From Actinomycetales bacterium (GTDB lineage: Bacteria > Actinomycetota > Actinomycetes > Actinomycetales > Microbacteriaceae): 43,070 nt of DNA. Below are positions 33,406-41,491 of this stretch, one piece after another. The position numbers were made by a program, and so were the translations under genes. Below the pieces are notes generated by a model. The model was not told the DNA's origin. It did not search any database and was given only the letters and a program-made list of their open reading frames with translations. The stretch is from contig JAATGV010000034.1 in NCBI GenBank assembly GCA_015654475.1, positions 1 through 43,070 of the forward strand. Direction: 5' to 3'. How positions within the stretch are numbered: position 1 is the first letter of the stretch; each line of letters begins with the position of its first letter.

Positions 33406-34107
33406 TGCCGCCTCGCGGTCTGCAACGACGACAAGATTCGGGAGCGTGCGCAGGATCGTCGACGGGAAGTCTGTCGAGACCTCGCGGCTCATCATCTGCG
33501 CGAGTGCGTTGGCCTTGCCCGCGCCGTTGACGATGAGCAGCACACGACGGACCTTGGTGAGCATGGCCGCGCCCATCGTGACGATCTCCGACGGCACCTC
33601 GATCCCCTCCGGCATCATCCGGGCAGCGTCGGCGTACCAGGGATACTTCTGATCGACTGGGTATGTGTAGATCTCCTCGTCGAAGCGTGTGCTGACCGGC
33701 ATATTGCCGCAGAAGTGCCCGTCCGCTCCGAGGCCGATGAGCATGAGGTCGAGGCCGCCGTTGCCGTGCAGTTCCTGCCGGATCGAGTCTGCCGTTTCGA
33801 TGTTGAGCTCATGGATGTTCCGCTCGGCGACCTGGCCCGGACGGTACAGGCACTCGTCGAGCGCGGAGCGGGTCATGCCCCGCTTCTGCCCGCTGAGCGG
33901 GACTTCGTCGAAGTTGTAGAAGTGCACGTCGCTGTAGGCCTGCGGGTTCCGGCGTAGTGCTTCGGTGACGATCTCGTATGTGCCAACCGGGCTGGCGCCC
34001 GCGGTCAGCGACATGTTCACTCGCCTGTCGTGGAGCATCTCGCCGAGCACGATGTCTGCTGCGGTCCGGCTCATCTCGGGGTAGCTGTCTTCGATCACGA
34101 TCTTCAT
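33391..34107 (-). CDS. NagB-like sugar-phosphate isomerase/deaminase, atypical active site
   Basis: Protein of 238 residues of the glucosamine-6-phosphate deaminase/6-phosphogluconolactonase superfamily. Conserved parts: SLTAGASPVGTYE (phosphate loop), FYNFDEVPL (Asp67) and GLGADGHFCGNMP with Asp129 and His131. The position of E. coli NagB Glu148 (NEP motif) is Met136, so the standard proton relay is incomplete; a ring-opening or isomerase role on a different sugar phosphate is possible. Start ATG 34107 follows AAGGAG; the frame is open to 34182. It stands alone on its strand, so a link to the nearby PTS operon is only positional. Confidence 0.82.
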   Translation of the reverse strand: MKIVIEDSYPEMSRTAADIVLGEMLHDRRVNMSLTAGASPVGTYEIVTEALRRNPQAYSDVHFYNFDEVPLSGQKRGMTRSALDECLYRPGQVAERNIHELNIETADSIRQELHGNGGLDLMLIGLGADGHFCGNMPVSTRFDEEIYTYPVDQKYPWYADAARMMPEGIEVPSEIVTMGAAMLTKVRRVLLIVNGAGKANALAQMMSREVSTDFPSTILRTLPNLVVVADREAASLLG

Positions 34108-34313
34108 GGAGGCTCCTTTGCGCTCAGGGGCAAGATCATCGCCGACGAGGCTATCAGTTATCTCACGGCTCTGTTGCCGCATTCGTGGCCAGCGAGTAGG
34201 AACTGGCCAGCGCGCGCCGTAGCACGGGGATATTCCGCCGAGAGGTGTGTCGCTGGCTGCCGGGCTAGTCGGGGCGTCGGAATGCGACCGCGGTCGCGCA
34301 CGTTGACACCAAG

Positions 34314-35420
34314 GTGAACGGTGAGGTGCGTCGAGCGACAGTTGTGGTTGTCGGCGCAGGTCAAGCCGGGTTGTCTGCTGGTTTTCACCTCAAGCGCGCA
34401 GGATTCGTCAGCGCCGTTGAGCACCCGGAATCCAACCGCTCCTTCGTGGTCCTGGATGCGAACACGGCTCCGGGCGGGGCGTGGCGGTTCCGCTGGAAAT
34501 CCCTCACGATGGCGACCGTGAACGGCATCTTCGACCTGCCCGGCTTCCCAAAGCCATCCATCGATCCGACCGAGCCGAGTCGAGATGCGGTACCCCGCTA
34601 CTTCGCTGCATTCGAGGAGGCCGCCGGCCTGCCCATCGTGAGGCCCATCCACGTCACCTCGGTGCGCCCCGCAGACAACGATCCCGACGGGGACTTGATG
34701 ATCGAGACAAATGCAGGAGGGTGGATAGCGCGGGCCGTGATCAATGCGACCGGGACTTGGACAAACCCGGTGTTGCCGCACTACCCGGGCGTCGAGTCTT
34801 TTCGTGGCAGGCAACTTCACACCCATGAGTACGTGGATGCCGCCGAATTCGCAGGCCAACGAGTTGCCATTGTCGGCGGCGGTATCTCGGCCATACAACA
34901 GCTCGAAGAGATCTCGCGGGTGGCAAGCAGCTTCTGGTACACGCGTCGCGAACCGGTGTTCTTCGAAGGCGAATTCGAACCGGAGACGACCGGACGGGCC
35001 ACCATTGCCAAGGTGACCGCTGACGTGGAGGCGGGAATGCCGAGCAGCAGCGTCGTCTCATATACCGGGCTCAGTTGGTCGCCGTATGCGCGGGCTGCCA
35101 AAGCGCGGGGAGCGTTGGAACGTCGGCCCATGTTCACTCGCATCGAGCCGACGGGAGTCATCGAGCTTGACGGGTCCTTCACATCCATCGACAGCATTCT
35201 TTGGGCAACCGGATTTCGGCCAGATCTTGCCCACCTCGACCCTCTCGACCTGCGCAACGAACGTGGCGGCATCGCCATGCGAAACACTCAGGTGCGCGCC
35301 GACCCTCGCATCCACCTGATCGGATTCGGGCCGTCGCAGTCGACGGTCGGGGCAAACCGTGCCGGGCGGGATGCAGTGTCGGCGCTGGTTCGTCGCCTTG
35401 GGCAGAGCGTCGTCGGCTAG
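34314..35420 (+). CDS. FAD-dependent oxidoreductase, flavin-monooxygenase-like
   Basis: Flavoprotein of 368 residues with two dinucleotide folds: FAD-binding VVVVGAGQAGLSAG near residue 10 and NAD(P)-binding VAIVGGGISAIQQ near 185. NATGTW and ILWATGFRPD are the conserved ATG motifs of the family. It resembles flavin-containing monooxygenases and putative flavoproteins that oxidise N, S or ketone groups. Start GTG 34314; the ribosome site is weak. The substrate is unknown and neighbours give no clear hint. Confidence 0.85.
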   Translation: MNGEVRRATVVVVGAGQAGLSAGFHLKRAGFVSAVEHPESNRSFVVLDANTAPGGAWRFRWKSLTMATVNGIFDLPGFPKPSIDPTEPSRDAVPRYFAAFEEAAGLPIVRPIHVTSVRPADNDPDGDLMIETNAGGWIARAVINATGTWTNPVLPHYPGVESFRGRQLHTHEYVDAAEFAGQRVAIVGGGISAIQQLEEISRVASSFWYTRREPVFFEGEFEPETTGRATIAKVTADVEAGMPSSSVVSYTGLSWSPYARAAKARGALERRPMFTRIEPTGVIELDGSFTSIDSILWATGFRPDLAHLDPLDLRNERGGIAMRNTQVRADPRIHLIGFGPSQSTVGANRAGRDAVSALVRRLGQSVVG

Positions 35421-35523
35421 ATCGTGCAGTTCTCATTCGGTTGCGCGGGTGCGGCTGTCGTGCCGGACGCTGTTTGGGCTGCCAGAATCGGATGCCGCTC
35501 GCTGGGCTATCCGATACCGGTCA

Positions 35524-35547
35524 GTTAAGCTAAGAAATAGACAAAAC
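35524..35547. promoter_or_regulatory. Candidate ROK operator before the repressor gene
   Basis: GTTAAGCT-N8-GACAAAAC. The 15 bp AGAAATAGACAAAAC (35533-35547) recur exactly, in reverse orientation, at 36756-36770. The left arm is degenerate, so binding may be weaker here. It lies 26 bp before the start codon of the ROK gene, fitting auto-repression. Confidence 0.6.
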
Positions 35548-35573
35548 AGCAGTCTCAATGGTGGAGGACAGGA

Positions 35574-36740
35574 ATGGCAGTCAACGGCTTGGGCATGTTG
35601 CTCAGCCTTGTGCGCCAGAACCCAGGGGTGACGCGGTCGGAGCTCATCGAAGAGCTCGGATGGTCACGGGTGACGCTGGAGCGGCGCCTCAACGACCTTG
35701 TCGACTCCGGCTTCATCGTGGCGGCAAGTCAGCACGGGTCCGCAGGGGGCCGTCCGCCCGAGGGGTTCCAGCTTGATGCCGACCACGGAGTCCTCCTCGC
35801 TGCCGACATCGGCAGTTCGGCAGCGCGATTCGCTGTCACAGACTTTCTCGGCGACCCTTTGATATCGGTGACCCGTCCGTTCGACACTGAGCTCGGTCCT
35901 ACCAAGGCGCTCACCATCGTCAGGAACCAGTTCCGCAGCCTCCTCTCTCAGGCGGGATTCGAGACAGACGCAGTGCTCGGCATCGGAATCGGTCTCCCCG
36001 GACCCGTTGACTTTGCGGCAGGAAGAGTGGTGCACCCTCCGACGATGCCTGGCTGGCATGGAGTGGAACCGGCGGTGGTGTTCGAGACGGAGTACCCCGA
36101 TGCACCGGTGGTCGTCGATAACAATGCCAACCTCCTCGCTCTCGGCGAATACCGGAAGATGTGGCGCGACCGTTCAGACCTGATCCTTGTGAAGATCGGC
36201 CAGGGTCTCAGCTCTGGACTCATCCTCGATGGACACATTTATCGCGGACCTGGCGGCATGGCGGGGGAGTTCGGTCACCTCTATTGTTCGGAGGGAACTC
36301 AGTGCAGGTGTGGACGCTTTGGGTGCCTTGAGTCTGTCGCGGGAGGCTGGGCGGTGCAGCAGCAGCTCCAGTCTGTTGGCAACAATGTCCAGAGCGGCGA
36401 GGAGGTAGTGAGCCTTGCGATGCGTGGCAACTATCTCGCCCTTGACCTGCTCGCACGTGCGGGCGAGCTCATCGGTGAGGCCCTCGCTCCGGCGGTCTGC
36501 CTGATGAACCCCTCGACGCTCGTGCTTGCAGGCGAACTTGCTCAAGCCGGTGAGATCATCGCGGTGCCGATGCGTGCCGCAATCAAGGCCCGCACGCCGG
36601 AGTATCTCTTCGAACGGCTCACGATCCTGCCCGCGCGATCGGGGTCCGACGCTGGGGTGAACGGGGCGGCATTTCTCGCGCAGGATGCCGCGTGTGTACG
36701 GCATGATTTCTCGGCAAAGCGCGACGCGTCGAAGAACTGA
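35574..36740 (+). CDS. ROK-family transcriptional repressor
   Basis: Regulator of 388 residues: an N-terminal winged helix (about 1-65, VTRSELIEELGWSRVTLERRLNDLV) fused to a sugar-kinase-like ROK domain (LLAADIGSSAARFAVTD, GIGIGLPGPVD). The zinc motif CRCGRFGCLE follows GEFGHL. NagC, Mlc and XylR are family members. Start ATG 35574 has GGAGGA upstream. It precedes the PTS-transketolase operon by 98 bp; identical 15-bp elements before both genes suggest it controls itself and the operon. The effector is probably the PTS sugar or its phosphate. Confidence 0.92.
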   Translation: MAVNGLGMLLSLVRQNPGVTRSELIEELGWSRVTLERRLNDLVDSGFIVAASQHGSAGGRPPEGFQLDADHGVLLAADIGSSAARFAVTDFLGDPLISVTRPFDTELGPTKALTIVRNQFRSLLSQAGFETDAVLGIGIGLPGPVDFAAGRVVHPPTMPGWHGVEPAVVFETEYPDAPVVVDNNANLLALGEYRKMWRDRSDLILVKIGQGLSSGLILDGHIYRGPGGMAGEFGHLYCSEGTQCRCGRFGCLESVAGGWAVQQQLQSVGNNVQSGEEVVSLAMRGNYLALDLLARAGELIGEALAPAVCLMNPSTLVLAGELAQAGEIIAVPMRAAIKARTPEYLFERLTILPARSGSDAGVNGAAFLAQDAACVRHDFSAKRDASKN

Positions 36741-36755
36741 CAGCGCCGCACCGTA

Positions 36756-36779
36756 GTTTTGTCTATTTCTGGACAAAAT
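36756..36779. promoter_or_regulatory. Candidate ROK operator over the PTS operon -35
   Basis: GTTTTGTC-TATTTCTG-GACAAAAT, a near-perfect 8-8-8 inverted repeat. It shares 15 exact bases (reverse orientation) with the element before the ROK gene. It covers the -35 hexamer of the operon promoter, so binding would block transcription. Confidence 0.65.
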
Positions 36780-36798
36780 TCCCTCGTCGTGTTAATGT
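36770..36798 (+). promoter_or_regulatory. Promoter of the PTS-transketolase operon
   Basis: TGGACA (36770-36775) and TAATGT (36793-36798) are 17 bp apart. The leader to the first gene is about 35 nt. The overlap with the palindrome at 36756-36779 supports both calls. Confidence 0.55.
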
Positions 36799-36841
36799 TT
36801 CACTGTGCACCCGAGCAAGGGCTTCGCGCGAAAGGACAATG

Positions 36842-37321
36842 ATGACCTACGCAAGTATCTCAACTGCATTGCCGGACGAAGTGTTCGCACTCGACGCGGT
36901 CGCAGACAGCTGGCGCGCCGCGCTGCGAATCGCCGGTGAGAAGCTGACAGCGGGCGGGTTCACCACTTCTGCCTACACCGACGAGATGATCGCCGCCGTC
37001 GAACAGCTCGGTCCATACATCGTGGTTGCCCCCGGCATCGCCTTCGCCCATTCACGCCCCTCGCCAGCGGTTTTGCGCACAGGGATGAGTTGGGTGCGAC
37101 TTTCCTCTCCCGTTGAGTTCGGCAGCGCGAAAAACGACCCGGTATGGCTTGTGATCGGTTTGGCAGCTACCGACGAACAGGCTCATATCGGCGTGATGTC
37201 GCAGCTCGCCACTGCCCTCGCCGACCCGGGCAGTAACGAGGCCTTGCGCGTCGCTACGACCCCGGAAGAGATCAGAGCGACGCTAGATTCCACGAAGTCC
37301 CCCCAGAGAGAAGGAAAATGA
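36842..37321 (+). CDS. PTS EIIA component (mannitol/fructose/ascorbate class)
   Basis: Phosphocarrier of 159 residues that passes phosphate from HPr to EIIB. The phospho-histidine is in VAPGIAFAHSRPS (His70 from this start), with the following GMSWVRLSSPVEFGS strand as in UlaC/MtlA-type IIA domains. Two ATGs are adjacent; the second (36842) has AAAGGA at the better distance. Its stop overlaps the IIB start (ATGATG), so the two are coupled. Confidence 0.9.
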   Translation: MTYASISTALPDEVFALDAVADSWRAALRIAGEKLTAGGFTTSAYTDEMIAAVEQLGPYIVVAPGIAFAHSRPSPAVLRTGMSWVRLSSPVEFGSAKNDPVWLVIGLAATDEQAHIGVMSQLATALADPGSNEALRVATTPEEIRATLDSTKSPQREGK

Positions 37322-37593
37322 TGAACATCATTTGCGTGTGCGGTATGGGAATTGGCACCTCGGTATTGCTGAAGATGAACGTGGAACAGGCCGCCAGTCA
37401 GCTCGGCATCGACGCGGATGTGACGACCGCCGACATCGGCAGTGCGAAAGGCGCGGCCCAGGGCGCTGATCTGATCCTGACTTCGGAAGAGCTCGCGGAA
37501 GAACTCAGCGGGGCGTCGACCCCGGTCGTCGTGATCGACAACTTCCTGGATAGCGGAGAGATAAAGGAAAAGCTGCAGGAAGCCATCCGCTGA
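37318..37593 (+). CDS. PTS EIIB component (lactose/ascorbate class)
   Basis: Small phosphocarrier of 91 residues. The phospho-cysteine is in CVCGMGIGTSVLLKMNV (Cys8), the P-loop typical of UlaB-like IIB proteins. Start is ATG 37318 or 37321 with AAGGA close upstream. It takes phosphate from the IIA just before it and gives it to the sugar carried by the IIC downstream. Confidence 0.92.
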   Translation: MMNIICVCGMGIGTSVLLKMNVEQAASQLGIDADVTTADIGSAKGAAQGADLILTSEELAEELSGASTPVVVIDNFLDSGEIKEKLQEAIR

Positions 37594-37623
37594 TCTAACA
37601 CCTCACAACTCAAGAAAGCTACG

Positions 37624-37661
37624 CGGGCGCACTGGTGCGCTGGTGCGGTGTTGTGCGCCCG
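37624..37661 (+). promoter_or_regulatory. Strong intercistronic hairpin between EIIB and EIIC genes
   Basis: CGGGCGCAC (37624-37632) and GTGCGCCCG (37653-37661) form a 9-bp GC-rich stem with a 20-nt loop. An alternative small hairpin, GCGCAC-TG-GTGCGC, competes for the left arm. In the 155-bp gap it probably sets the soluble-to-membrane component ratio by RNA processing or partial termination. Confidence 0.55.
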
Positions 37662-37700
37662 GATACGTCCACGTCGTCTCAAAGAAGAAAAGTCTGTACC

Positions 37701-37720
37701 CGCAAGAGCCCGCAAGAGCC
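37701..37720. repeat. 10-bp tandem duplication in the EIIB-EIIC gap
   Basis: CGCAAGAGCC occurs twice head to tail, 29 bp before the EIIC start codon. It may be a simple slippage duplication. Confidence 0.6.
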
Positions 37721-37748
37721 ATTTAGTTATCTAGAAAGGACTAGAGCA

Positions 37749-39236
37749 ATGGATTGGTTAGTTGCCATTCTCGATTTCATCAGCAAGCAAATCCTCAATG
37801 TCCCCGCCTACCTCATCGGCATCGTCGCCGCGGTGGGTCTCATCGCGCTGAAGAAGTCGGCGGGTCAAGTCGTCGGCGGAGCACTCAAAGCGGCGCTGGG
37901 CTACCTCATTCTCGGTGCCGGAGCCAACGTGGTGGTGGCGGCACTTGCTCCGTTCGGCGACCTCATCTTCAAGGTGACAGGAGCCCATGGCGTCGTGCCT
38001 ACTAACGAGGTCATCACCGCGCAGGCGGCGACCCAATATGGCGCAACCTCCGCTTATCTCATCGTGCTGAGCTTTATCGTGATGCTTCTGCTGGCGCGTT
38101 TCACTCCATTGAAGTACGTGTTCCTCACCGGTCACCACATGGTGTTCATGGCAACGCTGCTCGCGGTGGTGCTTTCGGTTGGCTTTGGCCCAGACAATAC
38201 GCTGCTGGTCGTCTTGGTCGGCTCGTTGCTCATGGGCGTCATCATGGTGGTCATGCCTGCCTTCGCGCAGCCGTTCATGAATCGCGTGACGAAAGACGAC
38301 AAGCTGGCAATCGGCCACTTCAATACTCTGGGTTACATCACCGCGGGTGCACTCGGGGCAGCAGTCGGACGCACCTCGCGGTCGACTGAGGATGTGAAGT
38401 TCCCCCAGGGTCTGAAGTTCCTGCGCGACTCGATGGTGTCCACCACGCTGCTCATGGTGATCCTCTACCTGTTCTTCGCAGTATGGGGTGCCATCGCGCT
38501 GCCGCATGACGAGGCGATGAAGATCTTTGCGGCTGCGGCGACACCGCCAACTGACTTCGGCGGGTACTTCATGGCCGCGTTCGCCGAGGCGCTGCAGTTC
38601 GGCATCGGCGTGAGCATCATCCTCTATGGCGTTCGAATCATCCTCGGCGAACTGGTGCCAGCCTTCCAGGGCATTGCCAACAAGGTGGTGCCCGGGGCAC
38701 GTCCAGCGCTCGATGTTCCAATCGTCTTCCCGTTCGCACCCAATGCGTCGCTCATCGGCTTCATGTCGTCGTTCGTCGGTGGCCTCGTCGCCCTCGGCGT
38801 GATCGCCGTCTGGCTCGGCCCCGCGTGGGGCGTTGCACTCATCCTGCCCGGAATGGTGCCGCACTTCTTCGACGGTGGTGGCGCTGGAGTATTCGGCAAC
38901 GCAACCGGCGGACGCCGTGGTGCGGTTGTTGGCGCATTCGTCAACGGGCTGCTCATCACCTTCCTGCCAGCACTGCTGCTAACCGTCATGGGCTCCCTCG
39001 GCTTGGCGAACAGCACGTTCGGCGACGCCGACTTCGGCTGGTTCGGTTCTGTGGTCGGCATGTTTGCCGGGCTCGGAACTGTGGGCGGTGCGGTCACGTT
39101 GGTCATCTTCGCCATCGTGCTGTTCGGCGCGGCATGCCTGTACAAGGTCAGGCTTGTCGACACCGGATGGGTGCCAGGCAAGGCACGTGCGGAATGGGTC
39201 GATGCCCAAAAGGCCGAGGCCAAGGCGGGTAACTGA
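37749..39236 (+). CDS. PTS EIIC permease, UlaA/SgaT (ascorbate-class) family
   Basis: Membrane permease of 495 residues with about 11-12 hydrophobic segments. UlaA-family marks: LNVPAYLIGIVAAVGLIALKK near the start, FTPLKYVFLTGHHMVFMA, and MVPHFFDGGGAGVFGNATGGRRGA in the C-terminal half. Start ATG 37749 follows AAAGGA. UlaA itself imports ascorbate, but none of the ascorbate enzymes (UlaG, UlaD, UlaE, UlaF) is present, so another polyol, ketose or sugar acid is likely. The transketolase gene starts 2 bp after its stop. Confidence 0.9.
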   Translation: MDWLVAILDFISKQILNVPAYLIGIVAAVGLIALKKSAGQVVGGALKAALGYLILGAGANVVVAALAPFGDLIFKVTGAHGVVPTNEVITAQAATQYGATSAYLIVLSFIVMLLLARFTPLKYVFLTGHHMVFMATLLAVVLSVGFGPDNTLLVVLVGSLLMGVIMVVMPAFAQPFMNRVTKDDKLAIGHFNTLGYITAGALGAAVGRTSRSTEDVKFPQGLKFLRDSMVSTTLLMVILYLFFAVWGAIALPHDEAMKIFAAAATPPTDFGGYFMAAFAEALQFGIGVSIILYGVRIILGELVPAFQGIANKVVPGARPALDVPIVFPFAPNASLIGFMSSFVGGLVALGVIAVWLGPAWGVALILPGMVPHFFDGGGAGVFGNATGGRRGAVVGAFVNGLLITFLPALLLTVMGSLGLANSTFGDADFGWFGSVVGMFAGLGTVGGAVTLVIFAIVLFGAACLYKVRLVDTGWVPGKARAEWVDAQKAEAKAGN

Positions 39237-39238
39237 CC

Positions 39239-41398
39239 ATGAAGGAGACCCTGGCGGCGGACGCATCCACGGGGGATTGGTCGTGGTGCAGCCTTGACGA
39301 TCTGGCAGTGAACACCGCCAGGGCCCTCACCATGGACGCCGTTGAGCGTGCGCATAGTGGCCACCCGGGCACGGCGATGAGCCTCGCACCAGTCGCATAC
39401 GTGCTCTATCAAAAGATCATGCACGGCATCCCCGCGCAACCGGACTGGGCGGGTCGCGATCGCTTCGTCCTGTCGTGTGGGCATGCCGGTTTCGTCCAGT
39501 ACACCCAATTGTACCTGGCAGGATACGGAGTGGAGCTCGACGACATCAAAGCAACGCGGCAATGGGGCTCGTTGACGCCAGGCCATCCCGAGCATGGGGT
39601 CACGCCTGGAGTCGAAGCCACGACCGGTCCGCTTGGATCGGGGTTCGCGACGGCCGTGGGCATGGCGATGGCGGCGCGGCGCGAGCGGGGTTTATTCGAC
39701 CCGAGCGCTCCCGCCGGGGCCAGCCCTTTCGACCACTTCGTCTATGTGCTCTGCTCGGACGGCGATCTCGAAGAAGGGGTGTCCTCAGAGGCGTCGTCAC
39801 TTGCCGGGGTGCAGCAACTCGGCAACCTCATCGTGCTGTGGGACGACAATCGGATCTCGATCGACGGCTCGACGGATGTCGCATTTCGGGAGGATGTTCC
39901 GGCGCGATACGCCGCATACGGTTGGGATGTGCACAATGTGGACTTCCACTCGGCCGACGGCGGCTACCAAGAGCGTCCGGAGGCGATCTTCGAGGCCATC
40001 CTCAAGGCCAAGGAGGTTTGCGACAAGCCCTCATTCATTGCGGTTCACACCCGTATCGGCTGGCCGTCACCCAATATGTCTGGCACCGAGAGGGTCCATG
40101 GCGCACCCCTCGGAGCCGCAGAGGTGGCGGCCACCAAACGCGTGATGGGGTTTGATCCTGAGCAGAACTTTTTCGTCGATCCTGAGGTGCTCGCCCATAC
40201 GCGGCAGCTCTCGGATCGGGCACGCGACTGGAAGGTCCAATGGGATGCGGCGATGACCGAATGGCGTGTGCGCGAGCCGCAGCGTGCGGCACTATACGAC
40301 AGGCTCGTGGCCGGGTCGCTTCCCGAAGGATGGAAGGAAGCCCTGCCTCGCTTCAGCGGTGCCGAGACCCCCGCGATTGCGACCCGCACCGCATCGGGCA
40401 AGGCTCTCGGCGCACTCGCGTCGTTGCTGCCGGAATTGTGGGGTGGCTCGGCCGACCTCGCGGACTCGAACAAGACATGGATCCCTGGAGAGCAGAGCTT
40501 TCTGCCCGCCTCTCCGCAGGTCGACGGTGTTGACGCTTCGCCATACGGGCGCATGGTGCACTTCGGGATACGTGAGTTCGCGATGGGGCTGTCGCTCAAT
40601 GGCATGGCCCTCCATGGACCGACTCTTCCGTTTGGCGCGACCTACCTGGTCTTCAGCGACTACATGCGGGCCGCCGTTCGGCTCGCGGCGCTGCAGCGGC
40701 TGCGAGTGATCTTCGTCTTCTCCCACGACTCAATCGGCGTGGGAGAAGACGGCCCAACCCATCAGCCGATCGAGCATCTCGCCTCACTGCGTGCCATGCC
40801 CGGCGTCGCAGTGGTTCGCCCGGCCGACGCGAACGAGACCGTCGTGGCCTGGTCCGCCATCCTGGAGCGTCGCGACGGTCCGGTCGCGCTGGTGCTGAGC
40901 CGACAGGATGTGCCCGTGCTTGCCGAGACGCCTCAGATCGGGGCGCCGGGAGCCGACGCGGTCGGCCGTGGCGGGTACATTCTCGCGGAGGCCACGCCGC
41001 CGTCGGGCGACTCGTCGCACTGGGCGCCCGTCATCCTCATCGCCACCGGATCCGAGGTTGCGCTCGCTCTGGCCGCGCGCGAAACCCTGCAAGCCGCCGG
41101 TGTACCCACTCGGGTGGTATCGATGCCGTGCGTCGAATGGTTTCTGGAGCAACCGGACGAGTACCGCGAGGAGGTTCTGCCGAGTGAGGTGCGCGCACGG
41201 GTTGCCGTCGAAGCCGGCGTGGCCGATTCGTGGTTCCGCTGGGTGGGCATCGACGGTGAGATCGTGAGCATCGACCATTTCGGTGCCTCGGCCCCGAACA
41301 CAGAACTGTTCGAGCGGTTCGGGATCACCAGCGACCATGTGGTCGCTGCCGCGAGGCGGACGCTGGACCGCTGCCTTGGACGCGGCGTTGTCGGGTAG
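39239..41398 (+). CDS. Transketolase in a PTS operon
   Basis: Full-length transketolase of 719 residues that moves a two-carbon ketol unit between sugar phosphates using TPP. Motifs: ERAHSGHPGTAMSLAP near residue 40, TPGHPEHGVTPGVEATTGPLGSG (usual GPLGQG has Ser here), the TPP-Mg motif CSDGDLEEGVSSEA, and the pyrimidine-domain HDSIGVGEDGPTHQPIEHLASLR. Start ATG 39239 is 2 bp after the permease stop, with no ribosome site of its own, so translation is coupled. It looks like a dedicated catabolic enzyme acting on the sugar phosphate made by the PTS, or on the product of one further step, instead of the housekeeping copy, which is normally next to transaldolase. Confidence 0.93.
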   Translation: MKETLAADASTGDWSWCSLDDLAVNTARALTMDAVERAHSGHPGTAMSLAPVAYVLYQKIMHGIPAQPDWAGRDRFVLSCGHAGFVQYTQLYLAGYGVELDDIKATRQWGSLTPGHPEHGVTPGVEATTGPLGSGFATAVGMAMAARRERGLFDPSAPAGASPFDHFVYVLCSDGDLEEGVSSEASSLAGVQQLGNLIVLWDDNRISIDGSTDVAFREDVPARYAAYGWDVHNVDFHSADGGYQERPEAIFEAILKAKEVCDKPSFIAVHTRIGWPSPNMSGTERVHGAPLGAAEVAATKRVMGFDPEQNFFVDPEVLAHTRQLSDRARDWKVQWDAAMTEWRVREPQRAALYDRLVAGSLPEGWKEALPRFSGAETPAIATRTASGKALGALASLLPELWGGSADLADSNKTWIPGEQSFLPASPQVDGVDASPYGRMVHFGIREFAMGLSLNGMALHGPTLPFGATYLVFSDYMRAAVRLAALQRLRVIFVFSHDSIGVGEDGPTHQPIEHLASLRAMPGVAVVRPADANETVVAWSAILERRDGPVALVLSRQDVPVLAETPQIGAPGADAVGRGGYILAEATPPSGDSSHWAPVILIATGSEVALALAARETLQAAGVPTRVVSMPCVEWFLEQPDEYREEVLPSEVRARVAVEAGVADSWFRWVGIDGEIVSIDHFGASAPNTELFERFGITSDHVVAAARRTLDRCLGRGVVG

Positions 41399-41411
41399 TC
41401 GACACAACGCG

Positions 41412-41449
41412 ATCCCGGGCCGCGAGGCAAAATTTGGTGACTCCGGGAT
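41412..41449 (+). terminator. Hairpin after the transketolase gene
   Basis: ATCCCGG (41412-41418) and CCGGGAT (41443-41449) pair across a 24-nt loop, 13 bases after the stop. It could end the PTS operon. No T-run follows, so termination is likely but not certain. Confidence 0.45.
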
Positions 41450-41491
41450 GTCGGCTCGCATCAGATTCGCCACCGGTGAAGAATATGTACA

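Noticed and set aside
37758-38864. 368-codon open frame on the minus strand within the EIIC gene
   Set aside because: His/Asp/Glu-rich composition is what antisense of a hydrophobic membrane protein gives; no ribosome site or motif.
36842-39236. L-ascorbate PTS
   Set aside because: Family similarity only; UlaG, UlaD, UlaE and UlaF are absent and a transketolase takes their place.
38624-39595. 323-codon minus-strand frame across EIIC and transketolase
   Set aside because: Spans the junction of two confident plus-strand genes; shadow.
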